NCBI GenBank assembly: GCA_026874595.1
Contig: CM049313.1
Coordinates: 23,992,008 to 24,056,007 of the forward strand
Direction of reading: 5' to 3'
Source of the DNA: Sipunculus nudus
Taxonomy: Eukaryota > Annelida > Sipuncula > Golfingiida > Sipunculidae
DNA: 64,000 nt
The notes under the pieces are model-generated. The model was not told the origin of the DNA. It was given only the letters and a program-made list of their open reading frames with translations, and searched no databases. Below, piece by piece: positions 55,212-64,000 of the stretch. The translations under genes and the position numbers were made by a program. How positions within the stretch are numbered: the first letter of the stretch is position 1; each line of letters begins with the position of its first letter.

Positions 55212-55380
55212 CTTATTATAGCCTCATCAAAGGGATCAATAACCTTCTGACGTCCACCTCTCCTTATTTCGGATGGCTGCTGATGCTCCATCAGGTGATA
55301 TACCCAGCAAGGCACAAGCCCTCTCCTTCACTCTGTGAAGGGCCAGCCTGAGACGCCCATTCTGGGCCTCTTCGAGCTAA
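55212..55380 (-). pseudogene. IS630/Tc1-like transposase, N-terminal exon
   Basis: The minus strand gives GRLRLALHRVKERACALLGI (first HTH-like helix pair). In another frame, E-I-R-R-G-G-R-Q-K-V-I-D-P-F-D-E-A-I-I-R leads to the donor AATAAG/GTAAGG at 55212, in phase with the next exon. The K-x-x-x-(L/I)-D-x-F-D-x-x-x-I-R-R sequence is the usual linker before the second HTH. At least one indel lies between the two parts. Confidence 0.5.
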
Positions 55381-55668
55381 TATCGATATACTCGTCTTAC
55401 TATAGATGCGTCTATCGGGACCAGTATCACACAGGAGAATACCTGACCTCCCTTTGTTGACCCGATTGTTTACTGGTCAATTCACGCGAGTATTGTGACG
55501 TCATGGTAACGTGTCTGCCTCACTGTTTACACGATTTGGGTCGTTCATCAAATCATCCACCAGCGTCGCAATGTATATATGTTTTGTTAAAGGCCAACCT
55601 TTCTTCCTAAGAATTGTTAGTTTATAATTTATCGCGACAAAAACATGCGGACATGGGTTTTTGGACAC

Positions 55669-56690
55669 CTCTGGGAAGAACCGTGCATGATATTGGAAAC
55701 GGTCCATGCAAACACACATTTATTATTATAATATAACGAATGTACTTGAAATAAAGATAGAGTGGGATTTTTTCATATCATATATGTTAAATACAATTAC
55801 TGGTGTACTTAGATTTTATTTTCTATGCTGCGATCGCGAAAAGGAAACCCTCGTGAACAGTTTAAAATGAAGAAATCGCGAAATTTCAGCCTGGTGAATA
55901 TGAAGCCAACCACAGTATTCAATTTTACTGATCATTTATCTCTCGATATAATAATTAAAGTAATCCATCAGAGTATTTTACGGAATTAGTAATTTAGTAA
56001 AATTTACACACCTTGCCGTAGGCTTATTATATGAAAAGATGTCCGAAAATACACATTTTTTTACGATATCCAATGTTTTCTCGTGAAATTTGAAAATTAT
56101 GTTCCTACAGGAAATAAACAAAACACGGTTTCAGCTGGCTAAATAGTGTGCAAAATGAAATTTAAACAAAAACCAAATCTTGAGTGGCTTAACATTGAGC
56201 CTATACTGCAGATTGGCTATTGCATATATTTTTATGATACCGTTTTTTGACCTGGTTAGACAAAAGAGTTAATTTTAAAAGTCTTAAATATTATGAGGAT
56301 TCAAATATGTGTCATGTGTTGTATCTTCTTCCATTCTGATCACTGGCTGGGGCCATTTTCAGTGGCCTGACCCATATATATACAGGTTTCACGGACTCAT
56401 GAATACGTGGATTTGCATAGAAATTTTCGCAACCTTTTGTGTGAAGGTGACAAGTAAAGTTGCATTTTTTTTTCAAATTTGAACAGATTCGCACCGGCTG
56501 TAGACATAAAATTTGATATATCAGCCAAATATGATATATCTATATATGTACATGCAGTTGCACTATATCCTGTTCATCAAGCTTAACTGGGAGGAAAATT
56601 AGTAACATTTCCATAAAACAATGGGTGAAGATGCGTCGACCCAAGTTTATACATGGTCACAACACAGGCGCTTGAATTGCTATTAGTACA
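55669..56690. other. Repeat relic and unannotated sequence
   Basis: 55780-55920 matches the right half of the MITE at 43890-44298 (ACTTAGATTTTA, GAAACCCTCGTGAA, GAAGAAATCGCGAAATTTCAGCC, CCAACCACAGTATTCAA). The rest shows no feature. Confidence 0.6.
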
Positions 56691-56696
56691 GATTTG

Positions 56697-58076
56697 GGTT
56701 AAATTTGTTCCTTTTCTGGTTCATTTCCATATAACTATTACTTATCTGGCATTATCCCTGCGTTTTCGCACTATATGGTCCATCTCTTTTGTCACCCCTG
56801 ACTTAACGTGATAACTTACAACGGATATATCCTATAAAACAATAGGATGGGTTTACGCTCGCCACTTTATTTCACAAATCAAGAAATTAGAGCCCGGTCA
56901 TTACAGGTGACATTTCCAGGTTCTTTTAAGGACGTGTTTAAAAATACCAGACAATCATACACCCAGATCAATAGAAAATATGAGACATTAGGTTAAATTC
57001 ACAAATATAATTCAAGACAATACATACAGAGACATAGATGTGAGTGTGTGTGCGTTGATGTGTCAATACGACAGTCCTTCACATTAAAAATACAGGATAT
57101 TTACTGAGTCCATGGTTTGTATAAAAACAATAAAGTCCAGTTCCTTCTGAGATCTCTGGTTACTGTTTTGTGTAGAATCTAGCGTATGGTTAGTACCATA
57201 TAGTCTTTCTGAGTTTAGCGATCTTCAACTGATCTTGCTTGACAGCGACCCGGGTAGGTTTACGTTCACATGAATGGTAATAGCTCTCTTTGTTTATATG
57301 AGCTTAGAGTCCTTGACCTTACTCGTGTAGCAATTGTTTCACGGCTTACAGCGATTATGTATCTAGGTCAAGCTGAACTAGGCCGGCAGGTGACGCGTGC
57401 GCACTTACTTTACCGCCAATACGATGCTCTGTCGGCAGCACGGCTGTGATCTCGTGAGCTGGGCCCTTGCCTCATGTAGAAGCTTGCTTCTATGCCGTTC
57501 CTGGCGGGTTTAAGCGTTTCAATGTTCTTTCTGCCGTGCGTGCGTGCTGCCTCTTCAAGCTTCAAGACCCAACTCAAGCAGCGTCCCGCGTCTCTCACTG
57601 AACTCTGACGTCACAATCGCCTGTGCACTGTGTACGGCGATCCGGTTCTCTGAATGGCTTATGGCTCAAGTGTCCCATATAAGGATATATGTGATCTAGT
57701 ATGACTGCTAGCGTCACCATGGCGACCCACATACCAGATGTAATACACGCAATGCGTGACACAGATAAATCAGCTGATAGCCGATGGGATTTCATACAAG
57801 AATACACAATATATATACAATCAAGACCTGTCAACGCTTTAGGATGACGCTTCACGTCAATATCAATAGAGAACCGACTTCGTTAAATTATGATACAAAA
57901 CACCGTACATATTGTCACCGATTTTCTGGTGACATCTTTATTATTTACTTAATATTTGATCTCAAATATTAAGTAAATAATGAAGAGATGGACCATATAA
58001 TGATATAAACACCAGGAAAATGTCAGATAAGTAATAGTTATTAGGAAATGACCAAGAAAAGGAACAAATTTAACAC
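56697..58076. repeat. Inverted repeat with about 90-bp arms, 1.2-kb spacer
   Basis: The left arm at 56697-56789 and right arm at 57984-58076 are inverted copies: both contain TTAAATTTGTTCCTTTTCT, CATTTCC-ATAACTATTACTTATCTG and ATATGGTCCATCTCTT. The spacer contains no recognisable gene, but its right edge is the perfect palindrome at 57940-57981. It could be a foldback element or an old inverted duplication. Confidence 0.7.
57940..57981. repeat. Perfect 20-bp palindrome with 2-base loop
   Basis: ATTATTTACTTAATATTTGA (57940-57959), TC, then its exact reverse complement (57962-57981). In single strand it would form a 20-bp hairpin, but it is AT-rich. Confidence 0.95.
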
Positions 58077-58744
58077 CATCAGCAATTTTTACATGAAAAG
58101 TATTGGCGATGCATAAGCAAATGATCGAACCTAATTGGACAATGTTTCAGCTTTGCTAGAACAGTCCAATATTTGAAGAGGGGTTTGACACATTGATATA
58201 TTATAAATATACCAGTTCTTTTGAACTTTGTTGATAAACAAATGGAATATTTATGATAAAATCACAATTCATTTCGTGACTTCAGTACCATGACTATAAT
58301 TCGGACGGTAGCTATTCATTTTCTAAATTTGCAATCCTTGCTTTGTTACCCACAGTTTGTGCTGCCATCGAGCCATGAAGCCTACATCGCCTCCAATGAC
58401 AGGGTACTGCCCGCGTGTATTACAAGTTGACAAAATATAACAGCTCATCTTAGAACAGGATTTCCGGCAGTGCAAAAAAATGGTTTTGAGTGGATTTACC
58501 TCAGGCTTTGGTAACAATGATGAATAATGTTCTTAAAAAACACATATGATACGTGGAAAAAAATAAGCATTATCAATTGAGTCAGTTTAGGATAATTATG
58601 TCTTTTATGTCGGATGTATATATATAATGACAAGTTGGACCACAGGCTGCATGAATGAAACTGCCTGCCTGGCCATGACCAGGGCTCTGTGTACTATGTT
58701 AAAAGACGGGCAGTATTATGTTTGATATCGTAGCCCAGCTGGGT

Positions 58745-59080
58745 CTACTGAACACGGTGACACCTGCTGACCTCTTCATTACTGTATTCAGGAAATTTCA
58801 CGCGAGGACCGTGACGTCACGGTTACGTCATTCCATTATGACGGCAAAGATTTCACATACAACGCCGTTCAGTTTGGCCAAGTTGGCTATGCACTTTTCA
58901 CATAAAGTAAACAACTCCTCAGCGTCGTGATGTAAGTTCTTTTTAATACATTATCACCGACTTCATATAAAATTAGGTCGTTTTCTAGGCTTTCACCTTA
59001 TCGCTAAGAACACAGATTATATATCAAGGTAGAAAGGAAAACGTGAAAAAACAGTGTTTCACGGTTGGTGGAACGGACTA
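58745..59080. mobile_element. Right end of a further TAGTCC-family element
   Basis: The end reads, in reverse, TAGTCCGTTCCACCAACCGTG, similar to the other ends, and abuts the left end of the next element at 59081 so that GAACGGACTATAGTCCGTTC forms a perfect palindrome. 58785-58830 (TTTCACGCGAGGACCGTGACGTCACGGTTACGTC) is similar to 55481-55515 in the transposase-bearing element. The left end was not found. Confidence 0.55.
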
Positions 59081-59663
59081 TAGTCCGTTCAACAACCCCT
59101 ATCCACCTGGTTTTTGCGATTATATCTACATTAGACAAACTTGCCAAACAAAATTTGCATAAGAGGCAAACGCGTAATTTTGGTACCTTACCTTCTGTAT
59201 TATTTACTTTGAGGCCTAGTTTACATGTCTTATATAATATATGTATATATCCGTGATTCATGGCGTCCCTAATAAGTGGCCGCCGTTTATCCTCCTTGGA
59301 TATAAAGAAATTGTGAAGTAACAGTGAAGCGCGTGCGCGCGGAGAATACAAGTCTCGCTGTAAACAGGGGTCGGCAGCTCTTGATTAATGGTTCCCAGAA
59401 TGTTTATGCTTCTTAAGTACGTCAGGTCTATTATGACGTCATCACTATTCACTGATATGCCCATTTCGCAGATTAATGGCAAGATGTCTCTACAGAATAG
59501 ACTGGTTACTCATATAATGATTTTAAATTGTTTACAAGAAAATGACATTAGGTAGCCTGTTATTTCCATAATAGCTGATTACGCTTTATCCTCTTTCTTT
59601 CCTTAAAAAAAAAAAAAAAAAAAATCGCGAAAAAACAGGTGGACATGGATGCTGGAACGGATA
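59081..59663. mobile_element. Non-autonomous TIR element 2 (TAGTCC family)
   Basis: The left end TAGTCCGTTCAACAACCCCTATCCACCTGGTTTTTGCG and the reverse of the right end (TTATCCGTTCCAGCATCCATGTCCACCTGTTTTTTCGCG) match. TGACGTCA is at 59434-59441, and a run of about 20 A lies near 59605-59624. It has the same design as 52311-52943, in a diverged subfamily. Confidence 0.75.
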
Positions 59664-60374
59664 ATTTATAGTTTTAACAATCTCGAGGCTGTGTTAAAAA
59701 TCTCGAGGCTGTGTTGATAAAATGCATCTTCGCTTTTATAAGACGAATTAAATGCTCAGTCAAGTCTCTCATACGCTGTCTTGTAAATAGCATGCATTTA
59801 CAAGCTGAAGGAATACAAAGATATTGGAACGACTGTCTATATCATCATAAATAGAAGTGTAAATATCTAATAATGTATCATAATGTTTTTATGTTATAGT
59901 CCATTTCATCCCCCTGTGTTCATATGCTTTTTTTTGTGAGAAAATGTTTCATTTGTTATATTTTTTTTAGGGATAAATTGATAAAAAAGGGTACAATATC
60001 AATTAACCACATTATTACATTAAGAATAAAAACTGTTCCTTACGCGAACTTTTCGTAGCAGATTTTTTAAAATATAAGAATCAGTTTATTGCTTTGCGAA
60101 AGTTTCCATAGGGCAAACATTTACAAAGGGTCAAGGGCGTCGGTGACGATTGGCTGGAAGAGTATATTATTTGAAAGAGGGTTGAAATGTCTAAGTTATA
60201 TAAAAGTTGACATTTGACTGGGGGCTGTGTTGAGTGTATTTTTTATCTAATAACACTATATATTTTATTAATATAAATTTATAAAACATGTATAGATAGT
60301 ATTTTTAGAAAATATAAAACATTTATTTTACATGGATTGTACGATTCGTTATTATAACCAATCGAGTCACTCTC

Positions 60375-60550
60375 CATGGCTCCGGTGATGGCGTTCGGTA
60401 GTCTGCAAGGGTGGAGGAAACCGGAGTACCTGGAGAAAACCACCGGTCTTGGACAAGCAACTACAACCCACACTCATAGCCACGTCGGGAATCGAACCTG
60501 GGCCGCTAGCAGAGAGTGCCAAGCGTTTTACCACTCAGCTGTCAAGACCA
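60375..60550 (-). repeat. tRNA-derived SINE
   Basis: The minus strand holds an A-box-like TGAGTGGTAAAACGCTTGGCA and a perfect B box GGTTCGATTCC about 35 bases on, followed by the body GGTTTTCTCCAGGTACTCCGG and TTTCCTCCACC. That body is common to many animal SINEs and related repeats. It has RNA polymerase III promoter logic, but the tRNA acceptor stem is not credible, so it is not a working tRNA. Confidence 0.75.
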
Positions 60551-60593
60551 TTATAAAAGAAGTATTTTCGTTTTTGCGGGTCTTTTTCATTGA

Positions 60594-60730
60594 TCCATTT
60601 AGTGCACAACCTTCATCCTTTTTCCGGGCTTAGGGCCGGCAAGATAACCACCAAGAATGACTTCTATCCAGGGGGAGTTAAAACGAAAACAAACAGAAAA
60701 AAAGAACACGAAGAGCTTCAGACTAAAGTT
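60594..60730 (+). pseudogene. Convergent small ORF of the TAGTCC element, copy 2 (broken)
   Basis: The plus frame reads S-A-Q-P-S-S-F-F-R-A then a stop and G-R-Q. A downstream Lys/Glu-rich stretch is shared in position with the 53376-53501 copy (GGCGGAGTTAAA versus GGGGGAGTTAAA). DNA identity is high in TTTTTCCGGGCT-AGG-CCGGCA. This is a decayed paralogue. Confidence 0.5.
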
Positions 60731-60867
60731 AAACAAAGCAAACTAGGTGTAGGTGATCACTCTGAAATGAAAGTTGAAATAGTGTTCGGTCAACAAGTAA
60801 TACTAGTGGTATAAGTGCTAGTTGTATTCTTATTTTTATTGTTTATATTATGACAAATATATTATTA

Positions 60868-60868
60868 T

Positions 60869-60908
<40 letters not shown>
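60868..60908. repeat. (TA)n microsatellite
   Basis: About 20 AT units, continuing into TATGTATGTATA. Confidence 0.95.
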
Positions 60909-60911
<3 letters not shown>

Positions 60912-61874
60912 TATGTATGTATATATTTATATAATAAAGAAATATATGTGAAATGAAATGACAAATGACAGTTGGTTAAGTTAGACACAGTTCAAGGTAT
61001 AACTATATTGATTTTTAAAGTAAATGGTCCCCACTGAATGAGAGTGCCACTCTGCGCCACCCCTCTGTACGTCTGATACACGGCGAAACGCGCAACTCCA
61101 TTTCATTGCAGAAAGCAGCGAGGATGTTGCATGCTGAAGTAAAAGTTTGTGCTTTTTATTTGTTAAAATAAATGTAAAAACAATAGTACAATGATAATGC
61201 AATATAAAATAATAAAATGTATTTATATGTATATGAATTATAACTATATGCTTGTATGTGTAAATACAATAATGTTCAACAATCGCGTACTACTACACAA
61301 GCGTACTACAATGTTTATTGACTGATTTTGTGTGTAAAAACATAAAAAAACGTAATAGCGATTACATATTGCGGGGTGTTTCCATGTGCGCGTACATGCG
61401 TTAATATCGCTCACATGATTTTGTAACGGGGGTGTGTTTCCATGAGTGCGTCAGCATACGTGTATGTGCGCATATATGCCACAAGAACGATTTTCACGTA
61501 AAGGGTCTGCATGAACTCAGGGATTTAGGGTAAAATGACGCCACTTCGCCATATTCTTGTTGGAGGCTGGCTCGATCCACTTTACAAATATATTAGCCTG
61601 CCAGTTCCCGAATATAAACGGACATTGAAACACACCTTAGTAAGTATAAGTTAATACCTATCTAGGCATGTTTTGTGAAATCACGTATCACATGTGTCAA
61701 AGCCTAACCTATCTTCATCACCGCCATTATGCGACTAACAGTATCTGCAGGCAGTGGTGACTGGCTATAATAAAAATAATAACAATAATAATAATATATA
61801 TGTAAAATTATTATATAACATACTTAAATTTGACACAGAGTTGTCGAGGAAACGTGTTACAAGGTTTTCCTGTG

Positions 61875-61875
<1 letters not shown>
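60909..61875. other. No gene supported
   Basis: Two similar phrases, GGGTGTTTCCATGTGCGCGTACATGCGT (61375) and GGGTGTGTTTCCATGAGTGCGTCAGCATACGTG (61431), suggest a small old duplication. Confidence 0.4.

Positions 61876-61959
<84 letters not shown>
61876..61959. repeat. (TA)n microsatellite, about 84 bp
   Basis: Pure AT dinucleotide run. The apparent Ile-Tyr open frames here are artefacts. Confidence 0.98.
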
Positions 61960-61962
<3 letters not shown>

Positions 61963-62152
61963 CCGGGACTCTCAGACAAAAAATTAAGAGAGTTTATGTG
62001 TATTTAGAGTTTTAGAAAAAAATTTATTTATAAAAAAAATATATTTCTATTTACTTAAAAAGGTGTTTAATGATAATTTGGATATTATCCAAAATTTATG
62101 AAAAAATCATAAAAATATACATTAAATACAGATGATTGAAAAATATGCAAAC

Positions 62153-62325
62153 CTCTTCGCTAAGAATTGTAATATCTTCAGGTGCCTGTCCATCTGATTC
62201 TTCCTCGTCCTCTTGAGTGTATATTATCAGTTGGTGGTGATCACAGACATCGAGGACCCTGTCCTTTTCCAAATAGTGGGCCTTCACTTTTAGGACTTGG
62301 TCCATATATCTAGTCCACTCGTTTC
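62153..62325 (-). CDS. IS630/Tc1-like transposase 2, last coding exon
   Basis: Between ATACCAG (acceptor) and GAAGAG/GTTTGC (donor) on the minus strand, 173 bp open: N-E-W-T-R-Y-M-D-Q-V-L-K-V, KAHYLEKDRVLDVCDHHQLI and IYTQEDEEESDGQAPEDITI. The W-x-x-x-x-x-H/Q-V-x-x-x-E/K-x-x-Y-x-E/K-x-D-x-(I/L)-x-D block with an acidic tail follows the catalytic core in this transposase lineage. Confidence 0.55.
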
Positions 62326-62913
62326 CTGGTATATGTACAAAACCATGTAAAATACTTTTAATATCTTTTCATAAATGAAGTATATTTATTTTACTATTAC
62401 AAATGTGGAGTGTCATTTTTTATGAAATTAAGAAATGCATATCACAGGAAATAATGAATATTAATATACGAATTAGAAATAAACACAATTAATGTAAAAA
62501 AATTATATTGTTCAAACAAAAAAAAAGCTAATGAATTGATGTTGAAATGAATGAAATACTAATATATTTTTTATGAATGTCAGAAGACCAAGTGTATTTC
62601 ATTGCATTCAGTGTTGTAGGAAGAAACTTGATCCCGATTTTTAGGCGAGTGCATCGTCTGTTATTGAATAGCTGCAAAAAATAAGTTGATAGTTTTTATT
62701 AATCATACCAAATTTGATGATTAATTTAAGTTATAGTTAATAGGTAAAACATAAAAACAATTAAAGAAACAAATTCATCCAAGTTTAACAAAACTAAAAA
62801 AAATCAATATGAATACATCAAAATGTTGTATAAGTACAGTGACAGAAATGGGTTAATACAACAATAACCCTAAATTTGATATCAAGTTGTAAATCACCGT
62901 TTGTGACTTTGTT
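62326..62913. other. Intron with one possible exon
   Basis: On the minus strand, TTTTTTGCAG at about 62672 is followed by an open L-F-N-N-R-R-C-T-R-L-K-I-G-I-K-F piece, which I could not relate to the transposase. Confidence 0.3.
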
Positions 62914-63082
62914 TTAGGTTGTTGCAAAAAGCTTCTGTACATTATTCATCTTGCTTGTTGCGTTATGGGCTGCCACGTACCCCTTCATTGATGCCTCGCA
63001 GAGCTCAATAAGATTCAGGATGGCATGCTCCGAAGGTAGCCTTTGAACTTGCATCATATTGAAATACATGTGCCGATATTCG
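62914..63082 (-). CDS. IS630/Tc1-like transposase 2, exon with catalytic Glu
   Basis: The minus strand after CACTAACAG reads E-Y-R-H-M-Y-F-N-M-M, V-Q-R-L-P-S-E-H-A-I-L-N-L-I-E-L and ASMKGYVAAHNATSKMNNVQ to a stop. In relatives this block is R-L-P-P-Y-H-x-x-x-N-P-I-E-L-I-W-x-x-(I/M)-K. The catalytic Glu of I-E-L is kept, while the P-Y-H and N-P residues are altered. Confidence 0.65.
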
Positions 63083-63579
63083 CTGTTAGTGTGTTAGTGT
63101 TTTTGGAAGTTTAATCCTGTAAATAATGAGGTTTTCGACAAAAAGGCGCACGATCATTCTTGTGAAGCGGATAAATTTCCAGAATACCGACTTGTTAAAA
63201 AAAAGTTGTCTTGCCCGCGTAGCGGTGGAGTTCATTACCTTGTTCTTTTATAACTGGTATATCGCCCAAAATAATGAAAACACAGACTTGCAGTTATTTA
63301 ATTTATATAAATAATATCGTTAACTCATGTAGAACTAATTTGGTAACAAGTCGTACCTTATATATGAATATAAATTAATATAACCTTTATTCCACACCAT
63401 TGCTGTATTAATAAACAACACCACATATGCATTGGAATGTCTCTTGTATAAGTAAGATGTGATGTATCAAATATATTAATCACTTTGTCATGTTTTTGTG
63501 TGTATATATAAACGTGTATGTGTGTGTGTTTAACTGTATACATGCTTTACTTATATAGCCAAAATTAATAAACATTAAC

Positions 63580-63725
63580 CTCTCTGCCGCAGCCATTAAT
63601 GGCTGAACATCTGCTTTACGTGTTGGGACACGACTGTCCTTTGTTACCACAGCACTGTGTGGTATGTGTCCATAACGAACACCGAGTTCGGGGCGTGTAT
63701 AACGTGCATGTATATTTCCTTTATA
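63580..63725 (-). CDS. IS630/Tc1-like transposase 2, exon around the second Asp
   Basis: The minus frame, to the donor AGAGAG/GTTAAT, reads V-R-Y-G-H-I-P-H-S-A-V-V-T-K-D-S-R-V-P, then T-R-K-A-D-V-Q-P-L-M. Relatives have (V/M)-D-N-A-x-Y-H-S here, with the second catalytic Asp. This copy reads Y-G-H-I-P-H-S, so the Asp appears lost. The 5' border is uncertain. Confidence 0.55.
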
Positions 63726-63801
63726 AATTTCATTATGATTAGTAGTTATACAGTTGCTCTTAAATATATATTTATATTTAAAGAATTTCCATATTTTAAA
63801 C

Positions 63802-64000
63802 CATTTAACGAATGTTTCCCCATTCATCTCCTCATGATAATCAGATTAAGAGTTTGATCTGAAAACCAGCTCAGCTACAGGAACAAACCCATCCTCATTT
63901 CCGGCGTCCAGTATTATTAGTCGGTTTCCTCGACCTTTGCCGCTGAACGTTTTCCATTGACCTTCACTAAATGGGATATAATAGTAATAAAAACCTTGTA
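63802..64000 (-). pseudogene. IS630/Tc1-like transposase 2, upstream exon (partial)
   Basis: The minus strand reads G-K-G-R-G-N-R-L-I-I-L-D-A-G-N-E-D-G-F, VPVAELVFRSNS, a stop, S-D-Y-H-E-E-M-N-G-E-T-F-V-K-W and a possible donor at 63802. The R-L-I-I-x-x-A-G ... D-Y-H-x-E-M-N ... F-x-x-W-F order lies between the first and second catalytic Asp in this lineage. The in-frame TAA shows decay. The exon runs off the window. Confidence 0.65.

Larger units (their letters stand above)
52952..55668 (-). mobile_element. IS630/Tc1-like transposon with TAGTCC ends (about 2.7 kb)
   Basis: It begins TAGTCCGTCCCAGTCCCCGTG eight bases after element 1. The right end at about 55630-55668 reads, in reverse, GTCC-AAAAACCCATGTCCGCATG and matches the other ends, although the outermost bases differ. 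Inside lie minus-strand transposase exons (54170-55380) and a plus-strand open frame at 53376-53501. The C-terminal transposase exons are missing. The subterminal right part (55440-55505), where a minus-strand promoter would lie, has TGACGTCA at 55496-55503. Confidence 0.65.
59897..64000 (-). mobile_element. IS630/Tc1-like transposon 2 (partial, runs off the window)
   Basis: A left-end-like TAGTCCATTTCATCCCCCTGTG at 59897 precedes a small plus-strand frame (60594-60730). Minus-strand exons of a transposase C-terminal half follow at 62153-64000. The right end and N-terminal exons would lie past the window. The boundary at 59897 is tentative. Confidence 0.4.

Noticed and set aside
57595-57855. 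86-codon minus-strand frame with hydrophobic stretch
   Set aside because: Lies inside the spacer of an inverted repeat and shows no family motif.
60375-60550. Possible functional tRNA (perfect B box)
   Set aside because: No acceptor stem or clean cloverleaf; the body is SINE-like.
61754-62015. Ile-Tyr repeat frames
   Set aside because: Translation of a (TA)n microsatellite.

Overview
The window looks like eukaryotic, AT-rich, repeat-dense genomic DNA from a marine invertebrate. A mollusc, perhaps a bivalve, is the best guess. That guess rests on my memory of the repeat and gene families (GGAC-rich tails, YqaJ, DUF6589-like, vertnin-like and FLYWCH/MULE pseudogenes, several LINEs, multi-exon IS630-like transposases), not on a database match. 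There are no bacterial operons, no CRISPR array, no rRNA and no convincing functional tRNA. Most long open frames are chance. Where real coding sequence exists it is usually a short exon with AG/GT borders or a broken piece of a mobile-element protein.

Layout. 1-402: the 5' end of a minus-strand Ty3/gypsy retrotransposon (gag start, tRNA-Leu-type primer site, short LTR). 1060-2450: two diverged copies of one repeat. 2440-4530: a YqaJ-nuclease pseudogene, then a vertnin-like pseudogene carrying a 257-bp tandem duplication. 6118-7060: an inverted repeat and a LINE scrap. 8880-10815: two copies of a repeat with a GGAC-rich end. 12530-13150: a second YqaJ scrap and a coiled-coil LINE ORF1 scrap. 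14935-17930: a dispersed DUF6589-like exon set. 20170-20720: a MADF/BESS-like remnant. 22017-22473: a hAT-type MITE. 24990-26345: a LINE end and a tRNA-derived SINE. 26862-31107: a hAT transposase-like gene split by a 3.3-kb composite repeat that is itself split by a second element.

32653-42720 is the most gene-like part, all on the minus strand. It holds FLYWCH-like exons, an SGNH-hydrolase-like exon running into a 54-bp minisatellite, and exons of a protein resembling the KDZ-associated/HMGXB3-like family. One of those exons is cut by a LINE. Two of the breaks there are single-base changes in homopolymers, so some could be assembly errors.

43645-52260: a coding fragment split by a MITE, a MULE transposase pseudogene, a minus-strand LINE and a plus-strand LINE. 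52311 to the end: a cluster of terminal-inverted-repeat elements with a shared TAGTCC end. Two contain minus-strand multi-exon IS630/Tc1-like transposase exons, and both are faced by a similar plus-strand open frame. Several members carry TGACGTCA palindromes near their ends. No gene in the window could be shown to be complete and intact.
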